DNA of 64,000 nucleotides from Pusillimonas minor (GCF_014237865.1 NZ_JACJUU010000008.1:1-64000); one strand, 5' to 3'; shown: positions 49,902 to 60,709, counted from the stretch's first letter. The notes: generated by a model not told the origin, from the letters alone. Numbers and translations: made by a program.

Positions 49902-50616
49902 AGCGCTCCGGATTCAGTACCCGCATTTCGGATTCAATCCAGTCTTGCACTTTCTGGTTCAGCATGTCGGCATCCAGACCGGCGCTATCGATGGCCGGGC
50001 CTATAGAGACGGTGATAAGCCCGGGCTTTTTGATGAAGGCGTTTCGGGGCCAGCATTCTCCTGCATTCAGGGCCACCGGAATAACAGGGGCGCCGGTACG
50101 GGTGGCCAAAATGGCGCCGCCCGATTTATAGCGGCCGGTTTTACCGGGCGCCACCCGGGTACCCTCGGGAAACAGGACCGGCCAGCGCCCCTCTTGCAGG
50201 CGAAGCTTGCCGACCTTGACGACTTGCTCGAACGCATCGCGACCCTTGGCCCGGTCGATCGGGATCATTTTTAACAGCGCCAGACCCCAGCCAAAAAAGG
50301 GAACGCGGTGCAGCTCTTTTTTGTAAACAAAACAGGCCTGGCGCGGCAAGTAAGCCGGCAGAAAGAGGGTCTCCCAGGCGGACTGGTGCTTGGACAGGAT
50401 GATGGCAGGGCCGTCGGGGAAGTTTTCAGCCCCTTTGATTTCCCAGCGTATGCCGACGATGATGCGGGCGCCCCATACGGCCAGCCGCGGCCAGCCCATG
50501 GTAAGCCGGTAACGCCATTTAAGCGGCAACGGCGACCATATAAGGCATGCAAATGCATAGGGAATGACCGTGACGATCAGGAACAGCATGTAGAGTGCGG
50601 AGCGGATACCGGCCAT
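49888..50616 (-). CDS. Lysophospholipid (1-acylglycerol-3-phosphate) acyltransferase
   Basis: This 242-residue membrane-associated PlsC-family protein has one N-terminal helix. Acyltransferase block I is SKHQSAWETLF, with Glu in place of the usual Asp of HX4D, a variant commonly seen in betaproteobacteria. Block III is VLFPEGTRVAPGKTGRYKSG, and block IV includes APVIPVALNAG. It should acylate lysophosphatidic acid or a related lipid. It lies 2 bp after gmhB, which ties phospholipid and LPS genes together. Confidence 0.88.
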   Translation of the reverse strand: MAGIRSALYMLFLIVTVIPYAFACLIWSPLPLKWRYRLTMGWPRLAVWGARIIVGIRWEIKGAENFPDGPAIILSKHQSAWETLFLPAYLPRQACFVYKKELHRVPFFGWGLALLKMIPIDRAKGRDAFEQVVKVGKLRLQEGRWPVLFPEGTRVAPGKTGRYKSGGAILATRTGAPVIPVALNAGECWPRNAFIKKPGLITVSIGPAIDSAGLDADMLNQKVQDWIESEMRVLNPERYGKD

Positions 50617-50618
50617 AA

Positions 50619-51155
50619 CTACCCTTCGAGCCAGGCGTCGACGACTTCGGCCAGGTTCTCGCGCACCTGGGTGCCACTGGGCAGGTCGCCTTTGTCCCAG
50701 GTTTTGCGGCCGTTACCGGTAAGTACCAGCCAGGTTGCGCAGCCGACGTTGGCGGCGGCTTGCAGATCGCGCCACGAATCGCCCACGGCGGGGACATTTT
50801 GCAAGCTGATGTCGTAACGTTTGGCGATGTCGAGGAACATGCCGGACTTGGGTTTGCGGCATTCGCAGCCGTCGTCAGGGCCGTGCGGGCAAATAAAAAT
50901 GGCATCGACCTGCCCACCCACTTGCGCCAGTTCGTGGCGCAACTTGGCATGAATGGCATTGAGTGTTTCAACGCTGTACAAGCCTCGGGCCAGCCCCGAC
51001 TGGTTGGTGGCTACCACCACGCGCCAGCCGGCGCGTGACAAACGAGCGATGGCCTCGAGGCTGCCAGGGATAGGCACCCATTCGTCGGGGCTTTTAATGT
51101 AGGCGTCGCTGTCGTGGTTGATGACGCCGTCACGGTCGATGATGGCGAGTTTCAC
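50619..51155 (-). CDS. gmhB: D-glycero-beta-D-manno-heptose-1,7-bisphosphate 7-phosphatase
   Basis: This 178-residue HAD phosphatase is in the ADP-heptose pathway for the LPS inner core. The nucleophile motif IIDRDGVIN, zinc-binding CPHGPDDGCECRKPKSGM and late GDSWRDLQAAANVG are characteristic. The substrate form (beta- rather than alpha-anomer) is inferred from the family. It overlaps glyS by 4 nt. Confidence 0.93.
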   Translation of the reverse strand: MKLAIIDRDGVINHDSDAYIKSPDEWVPIPGSLEAIARLSRAGWRVVVATNQSGLARGLYSVETLNAIHAKLRHELAQVGGQVDAIFICPHGPDDGCECRKPKSGMFLDIAKRYDISLQNVPAVGDSWRDLQAAANVGCATWLVLTGNGRKTWDKGDLPSGTQVRENLAEVVDAWLEG

Positions 51156-53293
51156 TGGGCTAACCTTGAAATATCGGCAACCTGGTTCATCAGCCGCCCT
51201 AATTGCCCAAGCAGGGCAAGGCGGTTGTTGCGCACAGCCGGGTCGTCGGCCATGACCATGACGTCGTTGAAGAACTGGTCGACGGCATCGCGGGTATGCG
51301 ACAGTGTGGCCAGCGAACCGGCGAAATCACCTTCGGCAAACTGCCGGCGTGCTTCGGGTTCGACCTGTGCAACCTGCGCCGCAAGCGCTTGCTCGGCTGG
51401 TTCGGTAAGCTTGCCCGTATCGACACTTTCGGGGACGTGGTCGGCCTTTTTAAGCAAATTGGTGATGCGCTTGTTGGCGGCGGCAAGGCTTTGTGCTTCG
51501 GGCATTTGCGCAAAGCTGGTGCAGGCTGCCACGCGCGCCTGGACTTCGTGCAGGGGCGGCTCGAGGCTGAGTACGGCATCGACCACGTTGCGGTCGTGAT
51601 CGGCGCCGAGCTGGTTGCGGTAACGCTCGTAGATGAAACCGGTGACCTCGTCGACCGTGGTGGTGGCCAGCCCGAACTGACTGAAGGTTTCGGCGGTTTT
51701 GTCGAGCAGGCTGCGCAAGGCCAACGCCCCTGTTTTGCCGGGGCCGATATATTCGCCTGCGGCAAGTTGCTCGAAAGCGCTGATCAGGCCCAGTGCGGCA
51801 CGGCGCAAGCCGTACGGGTCGCGTTCGCCGCTGGGAACCAGGCCAATGCCCCAAATGCCAACAAGCGTTTCGGCACGTTCGGCAATAAACAGAATGGCGC
51901 TGGTCAGGCTGTTGGCGTTGACGGGTTCGTCGAGGCGAATACGGTATTGTTCGCCAATGGCAGTGACGACGTCGGCGGCTTCGTTATCGCCCTGGGCGTA
52001 GTAGGCGCCCATAATGCCTTGGAGTTCGGGGAATTCGCCCACCATATTTGAATTAAGGTCGGCTTTGGCCAGCAGTGCGGCACGGTCGGCGTGTTGTTCG
52101 TTGCCGCCCAGTTGTGCCGCAACGTAGCGGGCAATGGCGCGCACCCTTTCGATGCGGTCGCGTTGCGAACCCAGCTTGTTGTGATAGACACGGTTGGCCA
52201 GCGATTCGACGCGGCTTTCGAGTGTGCTTTTACGATCGGTATCGAAGAAGAACTGGGCGTCGGCCAGACGGGGGCGAACGACGCGCTCGTTACCTTCAAT
52301 AATGTGGCGCGGGTCGGTGACCTGCATATTGCTGACGATCAGGAACCGGTGCGTGAGTTTGCCGGTGCCGGGCTCGAACAGCGGGAAATATTTTTGGTTC
52401 AGGCGCATCGTCAGAATCAGGCATTCGGACGGAACCGCGAGGAATTTGGGGTCGAACTGACCGGCATAGACAGTGGGGTGTTCGACCAGCGCCGTCACTT
52501 CGTCGAGCAGCGCATCGACTTCGGGGCCTTGACCGATGGTGCCGCCTAAAGCTGTGGCCTGTGCGGCCAGTTGTTGGGCAATGGCAGCGCGACGATCGTT
52601 GAAGCTGGCAATGACTTTACCTTCGTCGGCCAGTTGCGCAACGTAGGTGTCTGGCGAAGTGATGGACAACGTTGCTTTACCCATGAACCGATGGCCATTG
52701 CTGATGCGGTCGGCATTAAGCCCCAGCGTGGCAATGGGCACGATGTTGGCGCCATGAAGCGCCACCAGGTGGTGGGCCGGGCGGACAAACTTGACGCTGG
52801 TTTTACCGTCGTCTAGCTGATAACGCATGACTTTGGGTATGGGCAGGCCGGCAATGGCAGCCTCAAGGGCCTCTTGCAGCGACTCGGGCAGCAGCGCGCC
52901 CGGCGCTGTGCCTTTGGCATAAAGGTAGTCTTGCTTGCCGTCAGACTCACTGACCAGGTCGGCCGGCTGCAAGTGGCCCAGCCCCTTGCTTTCGAGTTTT
53001 TTGACCAGGGCCGGGGTGGCCTGGCCGTCGGGGGTCAGCCCGACCTTGGCCGGCATGAGCTTTTCGGTGAATGCCTGTTCAGGGGCTTGGTCGAGGACGT
53101 GGCTGAGGTGCACGGCCAGACGACGGGGTGTGGCGTAATCGGTGACCTTGCAGTCGGCCGACAGCAATTGTTTTTTAGCCAGCACGCTGCTGATGCCTTC
53201 GGCAAAGGCTTTGCCCAGTTTGTTCAGGGCCTTCGGGGGCAGCTCTTCGGTGACCAGTTCGACAAGAAGAGGATGTACTTGGGCTGTGGTCAT
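51152..53293 (-). CDS. glyS: Glycine--tRNA ligase beta subunit
   Basis: This 713-residue subunit of the alpha2beta2 glycyl-tRNA synthetase has N-terminal [22 protein letters not shown], the central B3/B4-like and HD domains, and a C-terminal anticodon-binding region with [24 protein letters not shown]. It recognises tRNA-Gly while GlyQ carries the catalytic site. Its length is close to the E. coli subunit (689). It overlaps glyQ by 4 nt upstream and gmhB by 4 nt downstream. Confidence 0.97.
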   Translation of the reverse strand: MTTAQVHPLLVELVTEELPPKALNKLGKAFAEGISSVLAKKQLLSADCKVTDYATPRRLAVHLSHVLDQAPEQAFTEKLMPAKVGLTPDGQATPALVKKLESKGLGHLQPADLVSESDGKQDYLYAKGTAPGALLPESLQEALEAAIAGLPIPKVMRYQLDDGKTSVKFVRPAHHLVALHGANIVPIATLGLNADRISNGHRFMGKATLSITSPDTYVAQLADEGKVIASFNDRRAAIAQQLAAQATALGGTIGQGPEVDALLDEVTALVEHPTVYAGQFDPKFLAVPSECLILTMRLNQKYFPLFEPGTGKLTHRFLIVSNMQVTDPRHIIEGNERVVRPRLADAQFFFDTDRKSTLESRVESLANRVYHNKLGSQRDRIERVRAIARYVAAQLGGNEQHADRAALLAKADLNSNMVGEFPELQGIMGAYYAQGDNEAADVVTAIGEQYRIRLDEPVNANSLTSAILFIAERAETLVGIWGIGLVPSGERDPYGLRRAALGLISAFEQLAAGEYIGPGKTGALALRSLLDKTAETFSQFGLATTTVDEVTGFIYERYRNQLGADHDRNVVDAVLSLEPPLHEVQARVAACTSFAQMPEAQSLAAANKRITNLLKKADHVPESVDTGKLTEPAEQALAAQVAQVEPEARRQFAEGDFAGSLATLSHTRDAVDQFFNDVMVMADDPAVRNNRLALLGQLGRLMNQVADISRLAQ

Positions 53294-54195
53294 TGCGCAG
53301 CCCCTGTAGTTTGATCAAGCATGGGGAAACCGAGTTTTTCGCGTGAATCGTAGTAGGCCTGGGCGACGGCGCGCGACAGGTTGCGGATACGGCCGATGTA
53401 GGCGGCCCGTTCGGTGACGCTGATGGCGCCGCGCGCGTCGAGCATATTAAAGGTGTGTGCCGCTTTTAAGGCAGACTCGTAGGCCGGCAGGGCCAACGGC
53501 ACCTGAATGAGTTTTGTTGCTTCGGCTTCGTAGTCGTTGAAGTGGGCGAACAACATGTCGGTCGAGGCATGCTCGAAGTTGTAGGTGGACTGCTCGACTT
53601 CGTTCTGATGGAAAACATCGCGGTACAAGATTTTGCGACCGTCGGCTGTTTGTGTCCAGACCAGGTCGTAGACGCTTTCTACGCCTTGCAGGTACATGGC
53701 CAGACGCTCAAGTCCGTAGGTGATTTCGCCTGTGGTGGGCGTGCAGTCGAGCCCGCCCACCTGCTGAAAATAGGTGAACTGGGTGACTTCCATGCCATTG
53801 AGCCAGACCTCCCAACCCAGCCCCCAGGCGCCCAGCGTGGGGTTTTCCCAGTCGTCTTCAACGAAACGGATGTCGTGCTCGTTGGGGTCGATGCCCAGCG
53901 CCTTGAGCGAGTTGATGTACAGGTCGAGAATGTTTGACGGCGCAGGCTTGAGCACAACCTGGTACTGGTAGTAGTGCTGCAACCGGTTGGGGTTTTCGCC
54001 ATAGCGGCCGTCTTTCGGGCGACGCGAAGGCTGTACGTAAGCGGCACGCCAGGGCTCGGGCCCGATGGCCCGCAAAAATGTGGCGGTATGTGATGTGCCG
54101 GCACCAACTTCCATGTCGTAGGGCTGCAGCAGGGCGCAGCCTTGTTGGTCCCAGTAGTTCTGGAGCGTCAGGATAATTTGCTGAAACGTGAGCAT
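53290..54195 (-). CDS. glyQ: Glycine--tRNA ligase alpha subunit
   Basis: This 301-residue class II catalytic subunit has [33 protein letters not shown] in outline, class II motif 2 ([20 protein letters not shown]) and [20 protein letters not shown]. The ATG at 54195 matches the normal family N-terminus; the reading frame stays open 48 codons upstream but without similarity. It is the first gene of the seven-gene run glyQ-glyS-gmhB-plsC-ygjP-gloA-spmAB. No T-box or glycine riboswitch is seen upstream. Confidence 0.97.
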   Translation of the reverse strand: MLTFQQIILTLQNYWDQQGCALLQPYDMEVGAGTSHTATFLRAIGPEPWRAAYVQPSRRPKDGRYGENPNRLQHYYQYQVVLKPAPSNILDLYINSLKALGIDPNEHDIRFVEDDWENPTLGAWGLGWEVWLNGMEVTQFTYFQQVGGLDCTPTTGEITYGLERLAMYLQGVESVYDLVWTQTADGRKILYRDVFHQNEVEQSTYNFEHASTDMLFAHFNDYEAEATKLIQVPLALPAYESALKAAHTFNMLDARGAISVTERAAYIGRIRNLSRAVAQAYYDSREKLGFPMLDQTTGAAQ

Positions 54196-54353
54196 GTGCG
54201 AGAGCCAAAAGCGCGAAAAATCCGCAAAAGGGTTCAATTTTAGCGTGCTTCGAAGAAGCGCCGCTTGCGGGCCGGGCTTTGTATTCATTTTCACCCCGCA
54301 GACCGGTGATTTGACCTGCCGGATGGGTAATTTCTGCACCCGTCGATTTTTGG

Positions 54354-54382
54354 TTGAAGCCTGAAAGGTCGTATGATATTGA
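54354..54382 (+). promoter_or_regulatory. Putative promoter of the crotonase-family gene
   Basis: TTGAAG (54354-54359) and TATTGA (54377-54382) are separated by 17 bp, 50 bp before the ATG. Both boxes deviate from consensus. Confidence 0.4.
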
Positions 54383-54431
54383 GTTATCGATTGTTTTCAA
54401 TAGCGCGTTTTTTGCGCAGGAGCTTTTGTAC

Positions 54432-55199
54432 ATGACAGATCTGGTTAAAACCGAAGTGGTCGGCCGTGTAATGGTCATTACCATTAACCGCCCCGAGGCC
54501 CGTAACGCCATCAACTTTGAAACCGCACACGAAATGGCCAAGGCCTTTGACGCGCTTGATGCCGATGACAATGTCGTGATTGGCATCCTGACCGGTGCGG
54601 GCGGTTCGTTTTCGTCAGGGATGGATCTGAAAGCTTTTGCCAAAACCGGCCAGCGCCCGCTGGTGCCAGGCCGCGGCCTGGGCGGCTTGTGCGAAAAAAG
54701 CCCTAAAAAGCCGCTGATTGCGGCCGTCGAAGGCTATGCCCTGGCGGGCGGCTGCGAACTGGCATTGGCTTGCGACATGATTGTGGCGGCCAACAACGTT
54801 AAATTTGGTTTGCCCGAAACCAAGCGCGGTCTGGTGCCCAGTTCTGGCGGTATGTTGCGTTTGCCCAAGCGCATTCCGTACCACATTGCCATGGAATACA
54901 TCTTGACCGGCGAAATGCTGCCCGCCGATCGCGCCTACCATTTTGGTATGGTGAACCGTTTGGTCGAGCCGGGCAAAGCCATTGAAGGCGCCCTGGAACT
55001 GGCCACCATTATTGGCGAAAATGGCCCCCTGGCTGTCCAGATGGCCAAGCGCATCGTGCTCGAATCCCAAGACTGGCGTCAGTCCGATATGTTCGATTTG
55101 CAGCGTCCGCGTGTTCAGCCTATTTTTGAGTCTGCCGACGCCAAAGAAGGTGCAACCGCGTTTGCCGAGAAGCGCAAGCCTGTCTGGCAAGGCAAATAA
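54432..55199 (+). CDS. Crotonase/enoyl-CoA hydratase family protein
   Basis: This 255-residue protein has a crotonase fold: oxyanion-hole segments GGSFSSGMDLKAF and AAVEGYALAGGCELALACDMIVAA, then KFGLPETKRGLVPSSGGMLRLPKRIP. It should act on a CoA thioester, probably as an enoyl-CoA hydratase or isomerase; the exact substrate is not readable. The ATG at 54432 follows AGGAGC; the frame open from 54354 is rejected. It lies 75 bp before the fumarase gene. Confidence 0.9.
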   Translation: MTDLVKTEVVGRVMVITINRPEARNAINFETAHEMAKAFDALDADDNVVIGILTGAGGSFSSGMDLKAFAKTGQRPLVPGRGLGGLCEKSPKKPLIAAVEGYALAGGCELALACDMIVAANNVKFGLPETKRGLVPSSGGMLRLPKRIPYHIAMEYILTGEMLPADRAYHFGMVNRLVEPGKAIEGALELATIIGENGPLAVQMAKRIVLESQDWRQSDMFDLQRPRVQPIFESADAKEGATAFAEKRKPVWQGK

Positions 55200-55274
55200 T
55201 TTTCATGGTCAGGCGGCCCCGGTTTGGCGCCGCCCGACCCGCCCCGTTTTTTACCCCCATTACAGTAATCCGCC

Positions 55275-56798
55275 ATGACTACCCTTATCAAAGAAGACGA
55301 CCTGATCCAGTCGATTGCCGATGCGGTCCAGTTCATCAGCTACTACCATCCTGCCGACTACATTCAGCATCTGGCCCGCGCCTACGAACGCGAGCAAAGC
55401 CCGGCCGCCAAAGACGCCATTGCGCAAATTCTGACGAACTCGCGCATGTGTGCCGAAGGTCATCGGCCTATTTGCCAAGACACCGGCATTGTCAATGTCT
55501 TCCTGAAAATCGGCATGAACGTGCGCATCGATTCGCAGCGTTCCATGCAAGAGCTGTGCGACGAAGGCGTGCGCCGGGGCTACCTGAACCCCGATAACCC
55601 GTTGCGCGCATCGGTGCTGTCCGACCCGTTGTTTACGCGCAAGAACACGCGCGACAACACCCCCTGTATTGTGGGCGTCGAGCTGGTGGCCGGCGATACC
55701 GTTGATGTGCAGGTCGCGGCCAAAGGCGGCGGTTCCGAAAACAAATCTAAATTTGTCATGCTTAACCCCAGCGACTCTTTGGTTGACTGGGTGCTTAAAA
55801 CAGTGCCCACCATGGGTGCTGGCTGGTGCCCGCCGGGCATGCTGGGTATTGGCGTTGGTGGTACGGCCGAAAAAGCCATGCTGATGGCCAAGCAGGCCCT
55901 TATGGAAGACATCGATATGTACGAACTGCTGGCCCGCGGCCCGCAGAACAAGCTTGAAGAGCTGCGTATCGAGCTTTACGAGAAAGTGAATGCGCTGGGT
56001 ATTGGCGCTCAGGGTCTGGGTGGCTTGACCACCGTGCTTGACGTCAAGATCAACACGTTCCCCACCCATGCGGCCTCCAAGCCCGTGGCGATGATCCCCA
56101 ATTGCGCCGCAACGCGTCACGTGCATTTCGTGCTCGACGGCTCCGGTCCTGCCGCACTCACGCCGCCGGCATTGTCCGATTGGCCCGACGTGAACTGGGC
56201 GCCCGACTACAACAAGTCGACCCAGGTCGACCTGAACACCCTGACCAAAGAACAAGTGGCCAGCTGGAAGCCGGGCCAAACCTTGTTGCTCTCGGGCAAA
56301 ATGCTGACGGGCCGCGACGCCGCCCACAAGCGTATTCAAGAAATGCTCGAGCGTGGCGAGCCCTTGCCGGTCGAGTTCAAAAACCGTGTGATTTACTACG
56401 TTGGCCCGGTCGACCCGGTACGAGACGAAGTCGTTGGCCCTGCCGGCCCAACCACGGCCACACGCATGGATAAATTCACCGACATGATGCTCGAGAAGAC
56501 CGGCTTGATCGCCATGATCGGTAAGGCCGAACGTGGCCCGGTAGCCATCGAGTCTATCCGTAACCATCAATCGGCCTACCTGATGGCCGTGGGTGGTTCG
56601 GCCTATCTGGTGTCCAAAGCCATTCGTGGCGCCAAGGTTGTTGGTTTCGAAGACCTGGGTATGGAAGCCATTTACGAGTTTGACGTGAAAGACATGCCGG
56701 TGACTGTGGCTGTAGACTCAACCGGTACATCGGTGCATCAGACCGGGCCTAAAGAATGGCAGGCGCGCATCGCCGATATCGCCATTCAGCCGGTTTAA
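55275..56798 (+). CDS. fumA: Class I fumarate hydratase
   Basis: This 507-residue iron-sulfur enzyme of the TCA cycle converts fumarate and malate. The N-terminal half holds HRPICQDTGIVNVF and the second cluster cysteine in MIPNCAATRHVHF; the third ligand should lie in the GAGWCPPGMLGIG region. The C-terminal half (LLLSGKMLTGRDAAHKR and GPAGPTTATRMDKFTDMM) is fused, giving the single-chain form. Length is typical of class I enzymes (about 500-550). It is convergent with folK. Confidence 0.95.
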   Translation: MTTLIKEDDLIQSIADAVQFISYYHPADYIQHLARAYEREQSPAAKDAIAQILTNSRMCAEGHRPICQDTGIVNVFLKIGMNVRIDSQRSMQELCDEGVRRGYLNPDNPLRASVLSDPLFTRKNTRDNTPCIVGVELVAGDTVDVQVAAKGGGSENKSKFVMLNPSDSLVDWVLKTVPTMGAGWCPPGMLGIGVGGTAEKAMLMAKQALMEDIDMYELLARGPQNKLEELRIELYEKVNALGIGAQGLGGLTTVLDVKINTFPTHAASKPVAMIPNCAATRHVHFVLDGSGPAALTPPALSDWPDVNWAPDYNKSTQVDLNTLTKEQVASWKPGQTLLLSGKMLTGRDAAHKRIQEMLERGEPLPVEFKNRVIYYVGPVDPVRDEVVGPAGPTTATRMDKFTDMMLEKTGLIAMIGKAERGPVAIESIRNHQSAYLMAVGGSAYLVSKAIRGAKVVGFEDLGMEAIYEFDVKDMPVTVAVDSTGTSVHQTGPKEWQARIADIAIQPV

Positions 56799-56819
56799 GT
56801 GTTGCGGGGGGTGGCAGGC

Positions 56820-57311
56820 TTAGGGTAGCAGTTCAATGCCCTGGTCTGCGCACCCGGCCAACAGTGTATCTATAGAGCCTTGCGCCAGCATCAAGTCTGG
56901 CGCAAGGTTTTTTAATGGCCGCAACACAAAGGCGCGCTCGTGCATGCGCGGGTGGGGCAGGGTCAGCGTCGGGTCGTTCAGCACGACATCGCCATATAAC
57001 AGCACGTCGAGGTCGAGCGTTCGCGGCGCATTGCGCCAAGGGCGTTCGCGGCCGAAATCGAGTTCGATTTTTTGCAAGGCGGTTAACAGGTCGTGCGGAG
57101 ACAGCACGGTTTGCAACTGAACGACGGCGTTGACATAGTCCGGGCCGGACGAGTCGACAGGCGCGGTTCGGTAGAAGGGGGATGACACGACGGCGCGAAT
57201 GCCGGTCAGCCCGGCAAGGGCCTCGCGAGCTTGCCTGAGTGTGGATACGGTATCACCCAGATTGGCGCCCAGGCCAATGTACGCAATTGCCCAGTCTGAA
57301 GCGGTGGTCAT
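56820..57311 (-). CDS. folK: 2-amino-4-hydroxy-6-hydroxymethyldihydropteridine diphosphokinase
   Basis: This 163-residue enzyme (HPPK) transfers pyrophosphate from ATP to the pterin in folate synthesis. The start AYIGLGANLGDT, the pterin-binding FYRTAPVDSSGPDYVNAVVQL, RTLDLDVLLYGD and LPHPRMHERAFVLRPL are hallmarks. The ATG at 57311 was chosen; a further 57 codons upstream lack similarity and run into pcnB. It is 61 bp after pcnB, a common pairing in proteobacteria. Confidence 0.96.
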   Translation of the reverse strand: MTTASDWAIAYIGLGANLGDTVSTLRQAREALAGLTGIRAVVSSPFYRTAPVDSSGPDYVNAVVQLQTVLSPHDLLTALQKIELDFGRERPWRNAPRTLDLDVLLYGDVVLNDPTLTLPHPRMHERAFVLRPLKNLAPDLMLAQGSIDTLLAGCADQGIELLP

Positions 57312-57372
57312 GTTGAACAGCGGCTTATTGGCCAGGCCGGCCCGGGACAAGCATAATGGGCCGGCTGCTGGT

Positions 57373-58734
57373 TTAATGGACTTTGGCCGCCGCGCCGGCG
57401 GGGTTTCGGCGTGGGCGTCGACGGCGCCGTGACCGGCTTGCCGCACCGCCCTCGTTGCGGTTGCGCACTTGGTACTGGTCAATCAGCGCGGCGCGGTCTT
57501 CAGGGTCGGCATTCGCCAGATCCATCCACCATTGGGCCTGAACGCTGTCTATTTCGTGCGACGCCGCCCGCAACTGCAAGAAGTCGACGGCAGCACGGAA
57601 GCGCGGGTGTTCGATCATGCGCCAGATGGCTTTGGGCGTGGCGCGTTCGAAACGCGGCTGCATGAACCAGATTTCGCGCATGTCGCCCTGAAAACGTTTT
57701 TGAATGGCCAGACGCCCTGATTGGTCGTCGACAACGACGTCCGCTGCTGTTACCAGCGCTTGCATGGGAGGCTCGCCGTCGAAAATGCCTTGCTTCCAGC
57801 GTTTGTCGACCATGCGCCAGAGCAGGGCGGCAAACAGAAAGCCCGGGCTGATGGTTTTGCCGGCGCGCACGCGCACGTCGGTGCGTTCGAGGGCCAGTTC
57901 GAGAAACTTGCGGTCGTCGGCGTCGTTGAGCAGCGTGTCGATGAAGGGCAGCAGGTGGCGGTGCAGGCCAAGTGCGCGCAACTGCTGCAGGCAATCCATG
58001 GCGTGGCCGCAGGTCAGCAGTTTGATGAGTTCGTCGAAAAGCCGTGATGCGGGTACGTTTTCGATGAGGTGGGCCATGGGCTTGATGGGCGCCAGAGAGG
58101 CCGGGTCGATGGTGGCGTTGAGTTTTGATGCAAACCGTACGGCCCGCAGCATGCGTACCGGGTCTTCCCGGTAACGGGTTTCGGGGTCGCCGATCATGCG
58201 TACGACTTTCTTTTTCAGGTCGGCCACGCCGTGGTGGTAATCGACGACTTCTTCGGTCAGCGGGTTGTAGTACAGCGCGTTCAGGGTGAAGTCGCGGCGG
58301 GCAGCGTCTTCGGCATTGGTACCGAACTGGTTGTCGCGCAAAATACGCCCATGTTCATCGGTTTCCTGGTCTTCAGAGGCCGGCGCCCGGAAGGTGGAGG
58401 TTTCGATGATTTCGGGGCCGAACACCACATGAACCAGCTGAAACCGCTTGCCGATGATGCGTGCGCGCCGGAAAAGGGGGCGGATCTGGTTTGGAGTTGC
58501 GTTGGTGGCGACATCGAAGTCTTTGGGTTCGAGGCCGACAATCAGGTCGCGCACCGCGCCGCCCACAATGTAGGCATCGTACCCGGCCTGGTTTAACACC
58601 TCGCATACCTTGATGGCGTGCCGGGAAACATTGCGCCGGTCAATGCCGTGTTTTTCAGGTTTCAGGCGTTCGGGGCCGCGGGCCGGCGATGAAAACAGTC
58701 GGCCGACAAAGTTTTTTATTGTTTCGGTAAGCAT
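57373..58734 (-). CDS. pcnB: Poly(A) polymerase I
   Basis: This 453-residue nucleotidyltransferase adds 3' poly(A) tails that promote RNA decay. IVGGAVRDLIVGLEPKDFDVATNA carries the catalytic Asp pair; RDFTLNALYYNP and the RRRRIIGKRFQLVHV-like region (RARIIGKRFQLVH) separate it from tRNA CCA-adding enzymes. The C-terminus is a basic Arg-rich tail (RSRRRRRPRRNPAG), as in E. coli PcnB. It is between hda and folK. Confidence 0.93.
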   Translation of the reverse strand: MLTETIKNFVGRLFSSPARGPERLKPEKHGIDRRNVSRHAIKVCEVLNQAGYDAYIVGGAVRDLIVGLEPKDFDVATNATPNQIRPLFRRARIIGKRFQLVHVVFGPEIIETSTFRAPASEDQETDEHGRILRDNQFGTNAEDAARRDFTLNALYYNPLTEEVVDYHHGVADLKKKVVRMIGDPETRYREDPVRMLRAVRFASKLNATIDPASLAPIKPMAHLIENVPASRLFDELIKLLTCGHAMDCLQQLRALGLHRHLLPFIDTLLNDADDRKFLELALERTDVRVRAGKTISPGFLFAALLWRMVDKRWKQGIFDGEPPMQALVTAADVVVDDQSGRLAIQKRFQGDMREIWFMQPRFERATPKAIWRMIEHPRFRAAVDFLQLRAASHEIDSVQAQWWMDLANADPEDRAALIDQYQVRNRNEGGAASRSRRRRRPRRNPAGAAAKVH

Positions 58735-58816
58735 GGTCGGTATTTTAGGGCTTTGCGCGGGGCATGTCTGGAAAATTCATGAGGCGACGGTGGTGTTGCA
58801 CACTGCAGGCGGTGCA

Positions 58817-59521
58817 TCAGGGCGCGGCCAGGGCGGTGGCGTCTTCGTGGGCCAGGAACTCGCGCAACAGCGGCAATGTAATGGCCCGCTGCCTGGCCAG
58901 TGAATAATGGTCCAGCGCGTCAATTAACTGGCTCAGCCGGTTCATGTCGCGGGCGTAGTGGGTAAGAATCCAGTTGATGACTTCGGGCGACAAGTGCAGC
59001 CCGCGCTCTGAGGCGCGGGTCTGCAGGGCCTGGCCCCGCTCATCGTCTGATAGCAGTTCGAGCCTGAAGACCAGGTCCCAGCCCAACCGTGTGCGCAGGT
59101 CTTCGCGGACAGGCATATGCATGGGGGCACGGTCGCCGGCCACCAGCAGCGCAAAGGCATGCATACTGGATGCCGACTCGCGCCACCGGTTGTAAAGTGC
59201 AAACAGGGCGGCCTGGGCCTCGTCGTCGTAGCGCTCGACCCCATCGACCGCGATACGCCGGTAATCGATGACATCGGCTTCGACCAGGGTTTGCAGCAGC
59301 CGATTGGCGTTGTTGTGATGAATATACAAGGCGTGATCGGCAAACCCCAGTGCCTGCAGCAAGTGACTGCGGCCGGCGCCGGGTGGCCCCCACAGGTATA
59401 CCGCCCGACCCGGTTCACAGCTCTGCAAGGCGGCAATGGCCGCCTGATTTTTGCCAGGCACATAGTTGTCCAGTGTAGGCACAGGCGCAGGCAGCAGGTT
59501 GAGGATCAGTTGTTGGGTCAT
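58817..59521 (-). CDS. hda: DnaA regulatory inactivator Hda
   Basis: This 234-residue DnaA-related AAA+ protein, with the DNA-loaded beta clamp, stimulates ATP hydrolysis by DnaA and so limits initiation. The N-terminus MTQQLILNL fits a clamp-binding motif (QLxL-type). The Walker A is GPPGAGRSHLL with Arg in place of Lys, which is normal for Hda. The ATG at 59521 starts the conserved clamp peptide; 31 upstream codons are rejected. It is divergent from purM, with 78 bp between. Confidence 0.93.
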   Translation of the reverse strand: MTQQLILNLLPAPVPTLDNYVPGKNQAAIAALQSCEPGRAVYLWGPPGAGRSHLLQALGFADHALYIHHNNANRLLQTLVEADVIDYRRIAVDGVERYDDEAQAALFALYNRWRESASSMHAFALLVAGDRAPMHMPVREDLRTRLGWDLVFRLELLSDDERGQALQTRASERGLHLSPEVINWILTHYARDMNRLSQLIDALDHYSLARQRAITLPLLREFLAHEDATALAAP

Positions 59522-59599
59522 TGATGGCGGTAAAAAGCGTAAAATGCGCCTTGGTATTTTATTTAAGACGCAATTCTTGCACATCCCACGGCTTTTCTC

Positions 59600-60649
59600 A
59601 TGACAAACAATCAATCCTCCTCTTTAACGTACCGCGATGCGGGTGTCGACATCGATGCAGGCGACGCGCTGGTCGATCGCATCAAGCCGTTGGCGGCAAA
59701 AACCATGCGTGCCGGCGTTATGGCCGGGATTGGCGGGTTTGGTGCATTGTTCGAAGTGCCCAAAAACTACAAAGAGCCGGTGCTGGTGTCGGGTACCGAC
59801 GGTGTGGGCACCAAGTTGCGTCTGGCATTCGAATGGCAGCGCCACGACACGGTGGGTATCGACCTGGTGGCCATGAGCGTCAACGATATTCTGGTGCAGG
59901 GTGCCGAGCCGCTGTTTTTCCTCGACTATTTCGCCTGCGGCAAGTTGTCGGTCGACACCGCTGCAGCCGTGGTGGGGGGCATTGCCAAAGGTTGCGAGCT
60001 GGCCAATTGTGCACTTATAGGTGGCGAGACCGCCGAGATGCCCGGCATGTACCCCGATGGCGAATACGACCTGGCTGGGTTTGCCGTTGGCGCGGTCGAA
60101 AAGTCGCTCATCATCGATGGCAAGTCCATTCAAGAAGGCGACGTCGTTCTGGGGCTCGCGTCCAGCGGTGCGCATTCAAATGGCTTTTCGCTGCTGCGCA
60201 AAATTATCGAAACCACCGGCGCAAAGCCTGAAGACGATCTGGGTGGCCGGCCTTTGGGCGATGTTGTCATGGCGCCCACACGCATTTACGTGCGTTCGGT
60301 CCTGGCGGCGCTCAAGGCGCACGGTGCGGCTATCAAAGGGCTGGCCCACATTACCGGGGGTGGCTTGCTCGACAACGTACCGCGCATTTTGCAGCCCGGC
60401 TTGTCGGCCCGGTTGCATCGCGATGCCTGGGAAATGCCCGAATTGTTCAAGTGGCTGCAGAAGGGCGGTAATGTGGCCGACACCGAAATGCATCGCGTAT
60501 TCAACTGCGGCATTGGTATGGTCATTGTTGTGCCGGCTGATCAGGCCGACGCGGTTGCCGCCACCCTGACGGCAAATGGCGAGAGCGTCAGCCGTCTGGG
60601 CGAAATCGTTGCCCAAACCGGTGATATGCCGCAAACCGTTGTTGTTTAA
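59600..60649 (+). CDS. purM: Phosphoribosylformylglycinamidine cyclo-ligase
   Basis: This 349-residue ATP-dependent enzyme (AIR synthetase) closes the imidazole ring in purine synthesis. [48 protein letters not shown] and [15 protein letters not shown] are family motifs. It is a single-gene unit divergent from hda and closed by an intrinsic terminator. Confidence 0.97.
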   Translation: MTNNQSSSLTYRDAGVDIDAGDALVDRIKPLAAKTMRAGVMAGIGGFGALFEVPKNYKEPVLVSGTDGVGTKLRLAFEWQRHDTVGIDLVAMSVNDILVQGAEPLFFLDYFACGKLSVDTAAAVVGGIAKGCELANCALIGGETAEMPGMYPDGEYDLAGFAVGAVEKSLIIDGKSIQEGDVVLGLASSGAHSNGFSLLRKIIETTGAKPEDDLGGRPLGDVVMAPTRIYVRSVLAALKAHGAAIKGLAHITGGGLLDNVPRILQPGLSARLHRDAWEMPELFKWLQKGGNVADTEMHRVFNCGIGMVIVVPADQADAVAATLTANGESVSRLGEIVAQTGDMPQTVVV

Positions 60650-60709
60650 TTCATCAACAGGCACGCCATGCAAGGCCCGTAAAACCTAGCGGGTTTTATG
60701 CCCTAACCA

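Noticed and set aside
54196-54431. T-box or glycine riboswitch in front of glyQS
   Set aside because: No T-box bulge sequence or tandem glycine aptamer pattern is visible. T-box control of glyQS is mainly a Gram-positive feature.
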